Positions 1-5,994 of a DNA stretch of 8,155 nt are shown piece by piece (the stretch's first letter is position 1; each line of letters begins with the position of its first letter). The position numbers and the translations under genes are program-made. Source of the stretch: Clostridia bacterium (GTDB taxonomy: Bacteria; Bacillota; Clostridia; Christensenellales; CAG-1252); NCBI GenBank assembly GCA_017615495.1, contig JAGAAA010000145.1:1-8155 (forward strand), in the 5' to 3' direction. A model generated the notes under the pieces. It made no database searches. It worked only from the letters and a program-made list of their open reading frames with translations, and had not been told where the DNA came from.

Positions 1-774
1 ATCGCCGGACAACGCCGCCAAAGCGATCTTGGCGATCATCTGGGGATCGTTGGCGCCCAAAACGCCGAGGACGCTATCGTAATCCACCACGTCGGAATAG
101 GAAACGCACATATCCGCTACGGACAAGGTATCGCGCACGCTGCCCTCGCCTGCGGCGGCAATGGCGCTTACGCCTTCCTTGGTGTACTTGACGCCTTCGA
201 GATCAAAGATCTTGGCTACGTGCTCCTCAAGGGTTTCTTGCGGAACGAGGTGGAAGTCCAAACGAAGACAGCGGCTCATGATGGTCGCGGGGATCTTTTG
301 TACTTCCGTCGTGGCGAGGACGAAGACGGCGTGTGCCGGTGGCTCCTCCAGCGTCTTCAACAGAGCGTTGAACGCGGCGCCGGAAAGCTGATGCACTTCG
401 TCGATGATATAAACCTTGTACTTGCAGTCAACGGGCGCGTAACGGACGTTGTCGCGGATGGCGCGGGCGTCGTCGACCGAATTGTTGCTTGCGGCGTCGA
501 TCTCAACAACGTCAAGGCTTGTGCCGGAAAGCAGCTTTTTGCAACACTCACATTCCCCACAAGGAGAGCCGTCCTTGGGCGAAAGGCAGTTAATGGCGCG
601 CGCAAAGATCCTTGCGACGGAGGTTTTACCCGTGCCGCGAGTACCCGTCAAAAGATAGGCGTGCGCAATGTTGCCGCTTTTGATTTGGTTCACCAAAGTT
701 TTGGTGATGTGATCTTGTCCGATAACTTTTTCAAAGGTATCGGGTCTGTATTTGCGATAAAGCGATTGGTACAT
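1..774 (-). CDS. dnaX: DNA polymerase III subunit gamma/tau (N-terminal part, cut by window edge)
   Basis: This is the AAA+ clamp-loader ATPase of the replicative polymerase, which loads the beta clamp at primer termini. Translating the reverse complement from the ATG at 774 gives 258 residues, open to base 1. Visible in order: the family N-terminus MYQSLYRKYRPDTFEKVIGQ, a Walker A motif GTRGTGKT (about residues 44-51), a zinc-binding cluster made by C63, C72, C75 and C78 (CGECECC), the Walker B region IIDEVHQLSG (about 123-132) followed by FNALLKTLEEPP, a sensor 1 stretch VLATTE, and the arginine-finger motif SRC (167-169). The C-terminal domains and any tau/gamma frameshift site lie outside the window. 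A GGTGA ribosome binding site precedes the ATG by about 5 bases. The gene is divergent from the GH13 gene. Identification is very secure. Confidence 0.97.
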   Translation of the reverse strand, partial: MYQSLYRKYRPDTFEKVIGQDHITKTLVNQIKSGNIAHAYLLTGTRGTGKTSVARIFARAINCLSPKDGSPCGECECCKKLLSGTSLDVVEIDAASNNSVDDARAIRDNVRYAPVDCKYKVYIIDEVHQLSGAAFNALLKTLEEPPAHAVFVLATTEVQKIPATIMSRCLRLDFHLVPQETLEEHVAKIFDLEGVKYTKEGVSAIAAAGEGSVRDTLSVADMCVSYSDVVDYDSVLGVLGANDPQMIAKIALAALSGD

Positions 775-790
775 AATTTCACCGCTATTT

Positions 791-819
791 ATTATACAGT
801 ATTTTGATCAAATAATCAA
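791..819 (-). promoter_or_regulatory. Probable sigma-A promoter of dnaX
   Basis: On the minus strand, TTGATT (814-819) and a perfect TATAAT (791-796) are separated by 17 bases. The predicted transcript starts near 784, giving a leader of only about 10 bases that still contains GGTGA just before the dnaX ATG at 774. It stands back to back with the promoter of the GH13 gene, with about 30 bases between the two -35 boxes. Confidence 0.6.
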
Positions 820-849
820 TAGAATTCTGTTTTTTAGCCGCCTGCGATA

Positions 850-879
850 TTTACAAAACGCCCGATTTTGTTATATAAT
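850..879 (+). promoter_or_regulatory. Probable sigma-A promoter of the GH13 gene, giving a leaderless mRNA
   Basis: TTTACA (850-855, 5 of 6 matches to the -35 consensus) and a perfect TATAAT (874-879) are separated by 18 bases. The -10 box ends only 7 bases before the ATG at 887, so transcription should begin at or next to the start codon. The bases between (ttttagat) hold no Shine-Dalgarno sequence. An unseen start site further upstream would change this reading. Confidence 0.55.
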
Positions 880-886
880 TTTAGAT

Positions 887-2503
887 ATGGAACCATCTAC
901 CGCGACTGACAACTTCAAAAACGCCGTTTTTTACGGGATCTATCCCAAAAGTTTCTTCGATTCCGACGGCGACGGCGTCGGTGACCTGAAGGGCATCCTT
1001 TCAAAATTGCCCTATCTCGTTTCGCTCGGCGCGGACGTCATCGTCCTATCCTCTTTGTTTGAAACCACTTCGGAGGATCTGTTTTTTGCGCCTACGGATC
1101 TTTGTCGCGTCAACCCCGCCATCGGTACGATAGATGATTTTGAAGAACTCGTTTCAAAAGCGCACGAAAGCGGTCTGAAGGTATTCTTATCCTTCCCCCT
1201 TTCCGCAACGTCGGTTTCGCACCCTTGGTTTGAAAAAAGCAAGGAATCCGTTTCCTTAAACCCCTATCGTGAGTACTATACTTGGCAAGTCGGCCGCAAA
1301 AAATCGCCGCCGGACAACAAAAAGACCCGTTTCAAAACCCCGTTGTGGTCTTTTGATGCCAAAACAAACGAGTGGTATCGCAGTTTTTATGGGGAGAATT
1401 ATCCCGAACTGAATTACGACAACCCGCGCGTCCGCAAGGATATCTCTGACGTTTTCCGTTTTTGGAAAGAAAAAGGCGTGGACGGGTTCTTTGTCGAAAA
1501 CGCGTATTTCTCGGCAAGAAAGCCCCTTTGGGGCGCTCAAAAGCCGCCTTATAAGCTCAGCGAGGACTTTTTTGAGGAAGGCAAAGACCTTTACCGCATT
1601 CTTCTTGCGCTCAAAGAGAAATTCGCAAACGAATTCCCCGTTTTTATCCAAGCCGACGCCGTGGAACCGGGGCTTTACCCCTATCTGCTTGAAAGTGAAA
1701 AGCCCGTTGCTGACGGACTCCTCTCCGAATGCCTGCTTTCCGCCACGCGCATTGCTTGTCCGACCTCATTTTCTCTTAAGGATTTTGTAAAAACCTATCT
1801 TTCCTTGCAAAAGTCCCCTTCTGCGGAGCGGCTTTCCGTTTGTTTTGAAGATAAGGATCACACGCGACTGATCTCAAAGATCCTTTCCCTCTCGGATGAA
1901 AACTACCTTCCGGCGGCAAAACTCTTGGCGGCAATGCTGCTTTTCTCGGTTTCCGCCCCCGTTCTTTACCAAGGGGAAGAGATCGGTATGACCGATTTCA
2001 CCTTCACAAAATCCGATTTGCGCAATAAGGGGCAAGTTGATCCCTTGCTGTTCCATTCCCGCTCGGCTTTTCAATGGGACAACGTTCCCCACGGCGCGTT
2101 TACGGCGGCGGCGTTTTCAGCCTTCCCCGTCAATGAGAATTACCATAAGATCAATTTGCTTGCGCAAAGCGCCGACCCAAAGAGCGTTTTTACCTTTTAT
2201 CGCCGCATGATCGCCTTCCGTAAGGGCTCTTCCGCAATAAAAAGCGGTAATTTTAAGGATTTTTCCTACGGAAACTTCGTTTGCTTCCTGCGCGAGGATC
2301 AAACCGAGCGACTGCTCTTTATCGCCAATCCGACGCATAAGCACGTCAACGTGCGGACGCCTTCCGAGTTCTCAAACGAAAGCGCCCTGTGCGAAATTTG
2401 CAATTACGACGTCGTCAGCAAAACGCTCAATCAAACCATGGGGCTCCGCCCTTACGAAGTGCGCGTTTTTCGCTTAAAAGCGCCGCTTCTTGCATTAAAC
2501 TGA
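887..2503 (+). CDS. GH13 (alpha-amylase family) protein with degenerate active site, candidate pseudoenzyme
   Basis: The fold is that of the oligo-1,6-glucosidase / trehalose-6-phosphate hydrolase branch of GH13. Family landmarks in order: AVFYGIYPKSF (13-23), the calcium-loop type DSDGDGVGDL (25-34), YPELNYDNPRVRKD (172-185), FWKEKGVDGF (192-201), YQGEEIGMTDFTF (361-373), FQWDN (395-399), and NYHKINLLAQSADPKSVFTF (418-437) followed by YRRMIAFRK (438-446), then a C-terminal beta domain. The length (538) is normal for the family and there is no signal peptide. The catalytic positions are lost: region I D, N, H become S102, S106, A107; region II has F202 for the near-invariant Arg and E204 for the Asp nucleophile; region III GE becomes A256-D257; region IV NHD becomes D322-K323-D324, keeping only the last Asp. 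The substrate-pocket GYD motif is also gone (66-68 FFA). The reading frame is intact, so a decayed pseudogene is unlikely. A changed activity is possible but sugar hydrolysis by the usual mechanism is not expected. M1 is the only plausible start, since homology begins near residue 12. Confidence 0.9.
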   Translation: MEPSTATDNFKNAVFYGIYPKSFFDSDGDGVGDLKGILSKLPYLVSLGADVIVLSSLFETTSEDLFFAPTDLCRVNPAIGTIDDFEELVSKAHESGLKVFLSFPLSATSVSHPWFEKSKESVSLNPYREYYTWQVGRKKSPPDNKKTRFKTPLWSFDAKTNEWYRSFYGENYPELNYDNPRVRKDISDVFRFWKEKGVDGFFVENAYFSARKPLWGAQKPPYKLSEDFFEEGKDLYRILLALKEKFANEFPVFIQADAVEPGLYPYLLESEKPVADGLLSECLLSATRIACPTSFSLKDFVKTYLSLQKSPSAERLSVCFEDKDHTRLISKILSLSDENYLPAAKLLAAMLLFSVSAPVLYQGEEIGMTDFTFTKSDLRNKGQVDPLLFHSRSAFQWDNVPHGAFTAAAFSAFPVNENYHKINLLAQSADPKSVFTFYRRMIAFRKGSSAIKSGNFKDFSYGNFVCFLREDQTERLLFIANPTHKHVNVRTPSEFSNESALCEICNYDVVSKTLNQTMGLRPYEVRVFRLKAPLLALN

Positions 2504-2866
2504 TCACACTTTCGTCCTCGCTTTAAAAATCAAACTGATCAAAAATCCGAAGAAGATGGCAGAGGATAGCCCTGCCGCCGCGGCTTGCATCCCGCCCGTC
2601 AAGGCGCCCGGCAAGCCATTCTTTTTTGCCCCTTCTATCGCCCCTTTTGTAAGAGTGGAGCCAAATCCGGTGATGGGGATGGTGATGCCTGCGCGCGCAA
2701 ACTCTTTGATGGCGTCAAAGACGCCCACCGCCTCAAGCACCACGCCGAGAAGCAAAAAGGTGACCAGTATTTTTGCGGAAGTCATTTTCGTCAAATTGAT
2801 AAGTAGTTGTCCGATCAAACAAACGATCCCGCCAACCAAAAACACGCGCAAATAAACCGCTAACAT
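2504..2866 (-). CDS. spoVAE: Stage V sporulation protein AE (SpoVA channel subunit)
   Basis: A 120-residue integral membrane protein of the SpoVA complex, which moves dipicolinic acid into the forespore and releases it at germination. Three or four hydrophobic segments are visible (about residues 3-25, 31-50, 60-72 and 90-114). The signature FARAGITIPITGFGSTLTKG (56-75) is characteristic; it resembles FAGAGSIVPITGFANSVV in SpoVAC, and the two proteins are related. The start at 2866 is chosen because GGAGG (2871-2875, minus strand) lies 4 bases upstream and because homology begins at once with a membrane segment; the frame stays open upstream but reads spoVAD out of frame. It overlaps the end of spoVAD by 7 bases, so translation is probably coupled. 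Its TGA stop touches the TGA stop of the convergent GH13 gene, with no terminator between. Confidence 0.93.
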   Translation of the reverse strand: MLAVYLRVFLVGGIVCLIGQLLINLTKMTSAKILVTFLLLGVVLEAVGVFDAIKEFARAGITIPITGFGSTLTKGAIEGAKKNGLPGALTGGMQAAAAGLSSAIFFGFLISLIFKARTKV

Positions 2867-3864
2867 ACGTCCTCCACCGCAAAAGATACCGCGTTTGCAA
2901 TGCCGGGGATGGTTTCGCCTTGCAACGAGGAAAGTTTTGAAAGCAGCGCGCCCGTGGGCACAAGCAAAAGCCTTTTTACGCTTCCCGCCCGCATTTGGTG
3001 CAAAAAATACGAGTTGAAAACCACGCTGCTGCACCCCGCGCCGCTGCCGCCCTGCGGGCACCGTTGCTTTTTGTCAAAGATCATTTCGCCGCAATCCTTA
3101 TGTTTCTCCGCCGCGTTGACGCCGTCGCTTTGCAAAAGTTCCAAGAATAAGCGGCTACCGTAAACGCCCAGGTCGCCCGTTACGATATAATCGTAATAAG
3201 AAACGTCCCTGCCGGTGTCTTTGAGGTGCTGCAGCACGGTTTTTGCCGCGGCGGGCGCCATTGCCGCCCCCATATTGTTGGCGTCGCTTACGCCAAAATC
3301 CACCACTTTGCCCACCGTGGCGCTTTCTACGCAAACGTTTCCGCCCTCCTTTCCGAGGAGGGTGCATCCCGCGCCCGTCACCGTCCATTGCGAAGTTGGC
3401 GTCATTTGCGTGCCGAGTTCCAACGGATAACGATACTGCCTTTCCGCGGTGGAAAAGTGGCTGCTCGTACTGCACGCCGCGCGAGAGATATACCCGCCGT
3501 CGATCAGCGCAGCGCCCACGATCAGCGCCTGCCCGAAGGTGGAACAAGCGCTGTACATCCCCACAAAAGGAATGTCCAGTTCCCGCGCGGAAAAGGAAGA
3601 GGTGATAATTTGGTTTAAAAGGTCGCCGCCGATGTTTACGTCAACGTCCTTGGGAGCAAGCCCCGCGGCGATGATTGCGCCCGAAATAGCGCTCATATGC
3701 AGCTTGCATTCCGCTTTTTCGTAGGATTTTTGCCCAAAATCATCCTTTCGGAGCCGTTTGTGGAAGTACGGGTCCAACGGCCCCGCCGCTTCCTTTGGCC
3801 CGACGATAGAGTACCCGGCGATCACGCGCGGTTTGTTTTTAAAAAAGATAGTTTGCCCCGTCAT
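2860..3864 (-). CDS. spoVAD: Stage V sporulation protein AD (dipicolinate-binding, thiolase fold)
   Basis: A soluble, membrane-associated SpoVA component that binds dipicolinic acid; the family has a thiolase / ketoacyl synthase fold without known condensing activity. The product has 334 residues, close to the usual length of about 338. Visible family stretches: FFKNKPRVIAGYSIVGPKEA (7-26), DVNIGGDLLNQI (75-86), GMYSACSTFGQAL (102-114, with C107 at the place of the thiolase nucleophile), TSQWTVTGAG (157-166), VTGDLGVYG (228-236), GGSGAGCSS (272-280) and the C-terminal GIANAVSF. The start at 3864 forms an ATGA overlap with the spoVAC stop. A longer frame back to 3960 reads spoVAC in the wrong frame and is not used. 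AGGA lies 8 bases before the ATG. It is the middle gene of spoVAC-AD-AE. Confidence 0.96.
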   Translation of the reverse strand: MTGQTIFFKNKPRVIAGYSIVGPKEAAGPLDPYFHKRLRKDDFGQKSYEKAECKLHMSAISGAIIAAGLAPKDVDVNIGGDLLNQIITSSFSARELDIPFVGMYSACSTFGQALIVGAALIDGGYISRAACSTSSHFSTAERQYRYPLELGTQMTPTSQWTVTGAGCTLLGKEGGNVCVESATVGKVVDFGVSDANNMGAAMAPAAAKTVLQHLKDTGRDVSYYDYIVTGDLGVYGSRLFLELLQSDGVNAAEKHKDCGEMIFDKKQRCPQGGSGAGCSSVVFNSYFLHQMRAGSVKRLLLVPTGALLSKLSSLQGETIPGIANAVSFAVEDVC

Positions 3865-4310
3865 TTTAAGAGTCCTATGATCCAATAAATAAGCCCGACG
3901 ACAATGGAGGAACTGACGCCGCTGACGATGATCGGCCCCGCCACCACGAACATCTTGCACATCACGCCGAAAACGACGCCCTCACAGCGGTATTCCATTG
4001 CGGGCGATACTACCGAATTGGCAAAGCCCGTGATGGGCACGATGGAGCCTGCGCCCGCAAACTTGCCTATCCTATCGTAAAGCCCGAAGCCGGTCAACGC
4101 CGCCCCGAGAAAGATCATCACGGTAGAAGTGATCTCCCCCAAAAGTTTTTCATCGGCGGAGGGAATAGCCAGCTTAAAAAGATCGTTGACGCCCTGTCCG
4201 ATCATGCAGATCAGCCCGCCCACCACAAAAGCGAGAAAAAGCGTTTGCCCTTCCTTGCTTTTGGGCGCTATTTTTTTGTCCAACTTTAAATATTCCGTTC
4301 TACTTAACAT
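3861..4310 (-). CDS. spoVAC: Stage V sporulation protein AC (SpoVA channel subunit)
   Basis: A 149-residue membrane protein of the SpoVA dipicolinate channel; in Bacillus subtilis SpoVAC behaves as a mechanosensitive channel. Seen here: a charged N-terminus (1-20), hydrophobic segments near 22-42, 60-78, 112-130 and 133-148, and the signature IGKFAGAGSIVPITGFANSV (81-100), followed by VSPAMEY (101-107). I chose the ATG at 4310 because GGAGAG lies 8 bases upstream on the minus strand and because the length then fits the family (about 150); an in-frame TTG at 4394 would add 28 residues unlike the family. The start lies inside the 3' end of a possible small gene (4300-4407). The operon is expected to be sigma-G dependent, but I could not find a convincing sigma-G promoter. 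Confidence 0.94.
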   Translation of the reverse strand: MLSRTEYLKLDKKIAPKSKEGQTLFLAFVVGGLICMIGQGVNDLFKLAIPSADEKLLGEITSTVMIFLGAALTGFGLYDRIGKFAGAGSIVPITGFANSVVSPAMEYRCEGVVFGVMCKMFVVAGPIIVSGVSSSIVVGLIYWIIGLLK

Positions 4311-4407
4311 TTCTGAAACTCTCCGCTTCCTTGATCTTTCGGTAGCTTTCCGGCTCGTCGTAGTTTTTGATCTCAGAGTGATTTTGCTTTTCAAGCGTGT
4401 CTTTCAT
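4300..4407 (-). CDS. Possible small gene upstream of and overlapping spoVAC (35 aa, unknown)
   Basis: Reading the minus strand from the ATG at 4407 gives 35 codons ending in TAG at 4300-4302. The peptide starts MKDTLEKQNHSEIKNY and continues with DEPESYRKIKEAESFRNVK. It is strongly charged and hydrophilic, with no membrane segment or cysteine, and most of it should be helical. Its last 11 bases overlap the spoVAC start, and the spoVAC ribosome binding site lies inside it, so it could couple translation of spoVAC or be a small forespore protein. No good Shine-Dalgarno sequence is seen near the ATG; a GAGGGG lies about 20 bases upstream, too far for normal use. I do not recognise a family. A chance open frame of this length is quite possible. 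Confidence 0.35.
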   Translation of the reverse strand: MKDTLEKQNHSEIKNYDEPESYRKIKEAESFRNVK

Positions 4408-4542
4408 AGGCTGAGTTTTGGCAAAACCCCTCGTTTCTATACCGTCCGCCTCGACAAAATACCGTCAAATGTATTTCGTTACGGCAAAATCCCCTTCCGA
4501 CAGGAGCGCGCGCCTGAGGTAACATAGTTTTCGGAGGGAATT
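4408..4542. promoter_or_regulatory. Divergent control region between the spoVA and spoIIA-sigF operons
   Basis: These 135 bases must carry promoters for both sporulation operons. Rightward, two 6-of-7 matches to the Spo0A box (consensus TTCGACA in this direction) occur at 4450-4456 (CTCGACA) and 4496-4502 (TCCGACA). AGGAG at 4502-4506 could be part of a sigma-H -35 element, but the matching -10 is poor. Other structure: ATACCGTC twice exactly 20 bases apart (4439-4446 and 4459-4466), an imperfect 16-base palindrome at 4501-4516 (7 of 8 arm positions match) and the short palindrome GTTTTGGCAAAAC near 4416-4428. A consensus sigma-A promoter is not seen in either direction, which fits control by sporulation sigma factors. 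Confidence 0.4.
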
Positions 4543-4845
4543 ATGGAGTTTTCAAGCAGCGTAAAAGACGGCGTGGTCGTGGTCGCCCTCGACGGAGAAC
4601 TCGACGAAAAAAGCGCCGGACAAACCAGAGAGTTTTTGGATAAAACCATCCGCGCAAATTGTCATCGTCTGATTTTGGATTTTAAAAAGGTGGCGTTTAT
4701 GGACAGTACGGGCATCGGCGTACTCTTGGGCAGGTATAAAAAACTGACTCAAGCAGGCGCGGAACTTTGCGTCACCAACCTGAATTCGCAAATCGACAAG
4801 GTTTTCCGCATCAGCGGCTTATATCAAATTATAAAGGCGGTATAA
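4543..4845 (+). CDS. spoIIAA: Anti-sigma F factor antagonist (STAS domain)
   Basis: SpoIIAA releases sigma-F by binding the anti-sigma factor SpoIIAB when unphosphorylated. The 100 residues form a single STAS domain: VVVVALDGELDEKSAGQTRE (11-30), LILDFKKVAFMDSTGIGVLL (43-62), and RISGLYQII near the end. The phosphorylated serine is expected at S55 in MDSTGIG, matching Ser58 of the Bacillus subtilis protein (MDSSGLG). The ATG is preceded by GGAGGG (4533-4538) with 4 bases between, which settles the start. The protein is a little shorter than the B. subtilis one (117), lacking the C-terminal tail. First gene of spoIIAA-spoIIAB-sigF; only 2 bases separate it from spoIIAB. Confidence 0.95.
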   Translation: MEFSSSVKDGVVVVALDGELDEKSAGQTREFLDKTIRANCHRLILDFKKVAFMDSTGIGVLLGRYKKLTQAGAELCVTNLNSQIDKVFRISGLYQIIKAV

Positions 4846-4847
4846 CT

Positions 4848-5282
4848 ATGAAATTGACCAATCACGTAAAAATCAACCTGCCGGCAGTCGTCGGAAACGA
4901 AGGCTTTGCGCGCGCCGCCGTAGCCGCGTTTTGCACCCCGCTTTCCCCCTCGCTGGAGGAGATCAACGACATCAAGACCGCCGTTTCGGAAGCGGTCACC
5001 AACGTAATAGCACACGCCTACCCAGAGCGTTCGGGCGAGGCGGAAGTAGAAGTCGCCATCTACGACGACAAAGTGATCACCATCACCGTCACGGATGAAG
5101 GCATCGGATTTGCGGACGTCAACCAGGCGAAAAAGCCCTTTTATACCACAAAATCCGCCGAGGAACACAGCGGGATGGGCTTCACCATCATGGAAGCCTT
5201 TATGGACGAGCTCGAAGTCCGTTCCGAGCCGGGGCGCGGCACCCGCGTAACGATGCGAAAAGCGATCAAACAGCATGCTTGA
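4848..5282 (+). CDS. spoIIAB: Anti-sigma F factor, serine kinase
   Basis: SpoIIAB binds and blocks sigma-F and uses ATP to phosphorylate SpoIIAA. It is a GHKL-type (histidine-kinase-like) ATPase of 144 residues. The N box is EAVTNVIAHAY with E48 as the catalytic base and N52 as the magnesium ligand; the G1 box is TDEGIGF (82-88); the G2 region is SGMGFTIMEAFMD (108-120); the C-terminal GTRVTM (131-136) completes the ATP fold. R22 lies at the place of the B. subtilis Arg20, which contacts sigma-F. The ATG at 4848 is chosen because homology begins there (the frame is open back to 4767 inside spoIIAA, in the wrong frame) and a GGCGG lies 7 bases upstream. Its end overlaps sigF by 8 bases. Confidence 0.96.
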   Translation: MKLTNHVKINLPAVVGNEGFARAAVAAFCTPLSPSLEEINDIKTAVSEAVTNVIAHAYPERSGEAEVEVAIYDDKVITITVTDEGIGFADVNQAKKPFYTTKSAEEHSGMGFTIMEAFMDELEVRSEPGRGTRVTMRKAIKQHA

Positions 5283-5994
5283 CCACGAGGAGACCATGCG
5301 ATTGATCTTAGAGGCGCAACAAGGCGACGAGAAGGCAAAAAGCACCCTTCTTGCCGAAAATATGCCTTTGATCAAAAGCATTATTCGCAGGTATCGTAAT
5401 ACGGTGATCGAATACGACGATCTGATCCAACTCGGGTCACTGGGGCTATATAAGGCAATGATGAACTTCAACCCAGCCTTCGGCGTACGTTTTTCCACCT
5501 ACGCCGTGCCGATGATCAACGGCGAGATCAAGCGTCAGATCCGTGACGACGGCCCCGTTAAGGTCTCCCGCTCCACAAAGACGCTAGCCCTTTTGATCAA
5601 CAAGTATACGGATGAATTCCGCGGCGAAAACGGCCGCGAGCCCACCGTTGACGAGATCGCCCGGCACTTCAACGTCGACGCTTACGAAGTGGTTTTCACG
5701 ATGGACAGCACCCATATGCCGGTATCCTTGTACGAAAAGTACGATGACGACAGCGGCGCGTACCTTATCGACAACATCCGCACGGTGGACAAAACCGAAG
5801 ACCTCATCGACCGCATCATGCTAAAGGACCTCATCCAAAATCTCGACGAGCGGGATAAAAAGATCATCCTTTTAAGGTATTACCGTGACAAAACGCAAAG
5901 CGAAGTGGCGGAGATATTGGGCGTTTCGCAAGTGCAAGTCTCCCGGCTGGAAAGCAAGATCCTCTCCTTTTTAAAAACGAAGTTGACCACGTAA
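5275..5994 (+). CDS. sigF: RNA polymerase sigma-F factor (early forespore)
   Basis: Sigma-F is the first forespore-specific sigma factor. The 239 residues contain region 2 (about 28-97, with YDDLIQLGSLGLYKA and VRFSTYAVPMINGEIKRQIR followed by DDGPVKVSRS), region 3 (about 102-150) and region 4 (about 180-235, with TQSEVAEILGVSQVQVSRLE as the -35-binding helix-turn-helix). Region 1 is absent, as in the sporulation and general-stress (sigma-F/G/B) group. The segments DDGPVKVSRS and SQVQVSRLE match sigma-F and sigma-G very closely; position after spoIIAB decides for sigma-F. The ATG at 5275 gives LDHEET, which aligns with KDHEVK of B. subtilis, but it has a weak ribosome binding site; a second ATG at 5296 has GAGGAG only 3 bases before it. 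Overlap with spoIIAB suggests coupled translation. Confidence 0.96.
   Translation: MLDHEETMRLILEAQQGDEKAKSTLLAENMPLIKSIIRRYRNTVIEYDDLIQLGSLGLYKAMMNFNPAFGVRFSTYAVPMINGEIKRQIRDDGPVKVSRSTKTLALLINKYTDEFRGENGREPTVDEIARHFNVDAYEVVFTMDSTHMPVSLYEKYDDDSGAYLIDNIRTVDKTEDLIDRIMLKDLIQNLDERDKKIILLRYYRDKTQSEVAEILGVSQVQVSRLESKILSFLKTKLTT

Noticed and set aside
220..807. Long plus-strand open frame (195 codons) opposite dnaX
   Set aside because: It lies antisense to an unmistakable dnaX coding region; its composition is that of a complementary-strand shadow and no family resemblance is visible.
1256..1651. Minus-strand open frame (131 codons) inside the GH13 gene
   Set aside because: The GH13 frame shows clear family motifs over this stretch; the antisense frame has no support.
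2480..2500. Short inverted repeat CGCTT/AAGCG near the GH13 end as a terminator
   Set aside because: Stem is only 5 bp and no T tract follows on either strand.
3155..3618. Several overlapping open frames on both strands inside spoVAD
   Set aside because: They are arginine- or proline-rich shadows of the GC-rich spoVAD codons with no start signals or known motifs.
2860..3960. Longer spoVAD starting at 3960
   Set aside because: The extension reads spoVAC in a wrong frame; the ATG at 3864 in an ATGA overlap starts the family homology.
3861..4394. Longer spoVAC starting from TTG at 4394
   Set aside because: The extra 28 residues are unlike SpoVAC, and the ATG at 4310 has a GGAGAG site and gives the usual length.
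4408..4542. Sigma-G or sigma-F promoter for spoVA
   Set aside because: GTATT followed by GGTATAG on the minus strand is vaguely similar, but the key -10 positions do not match, so I do not call it.
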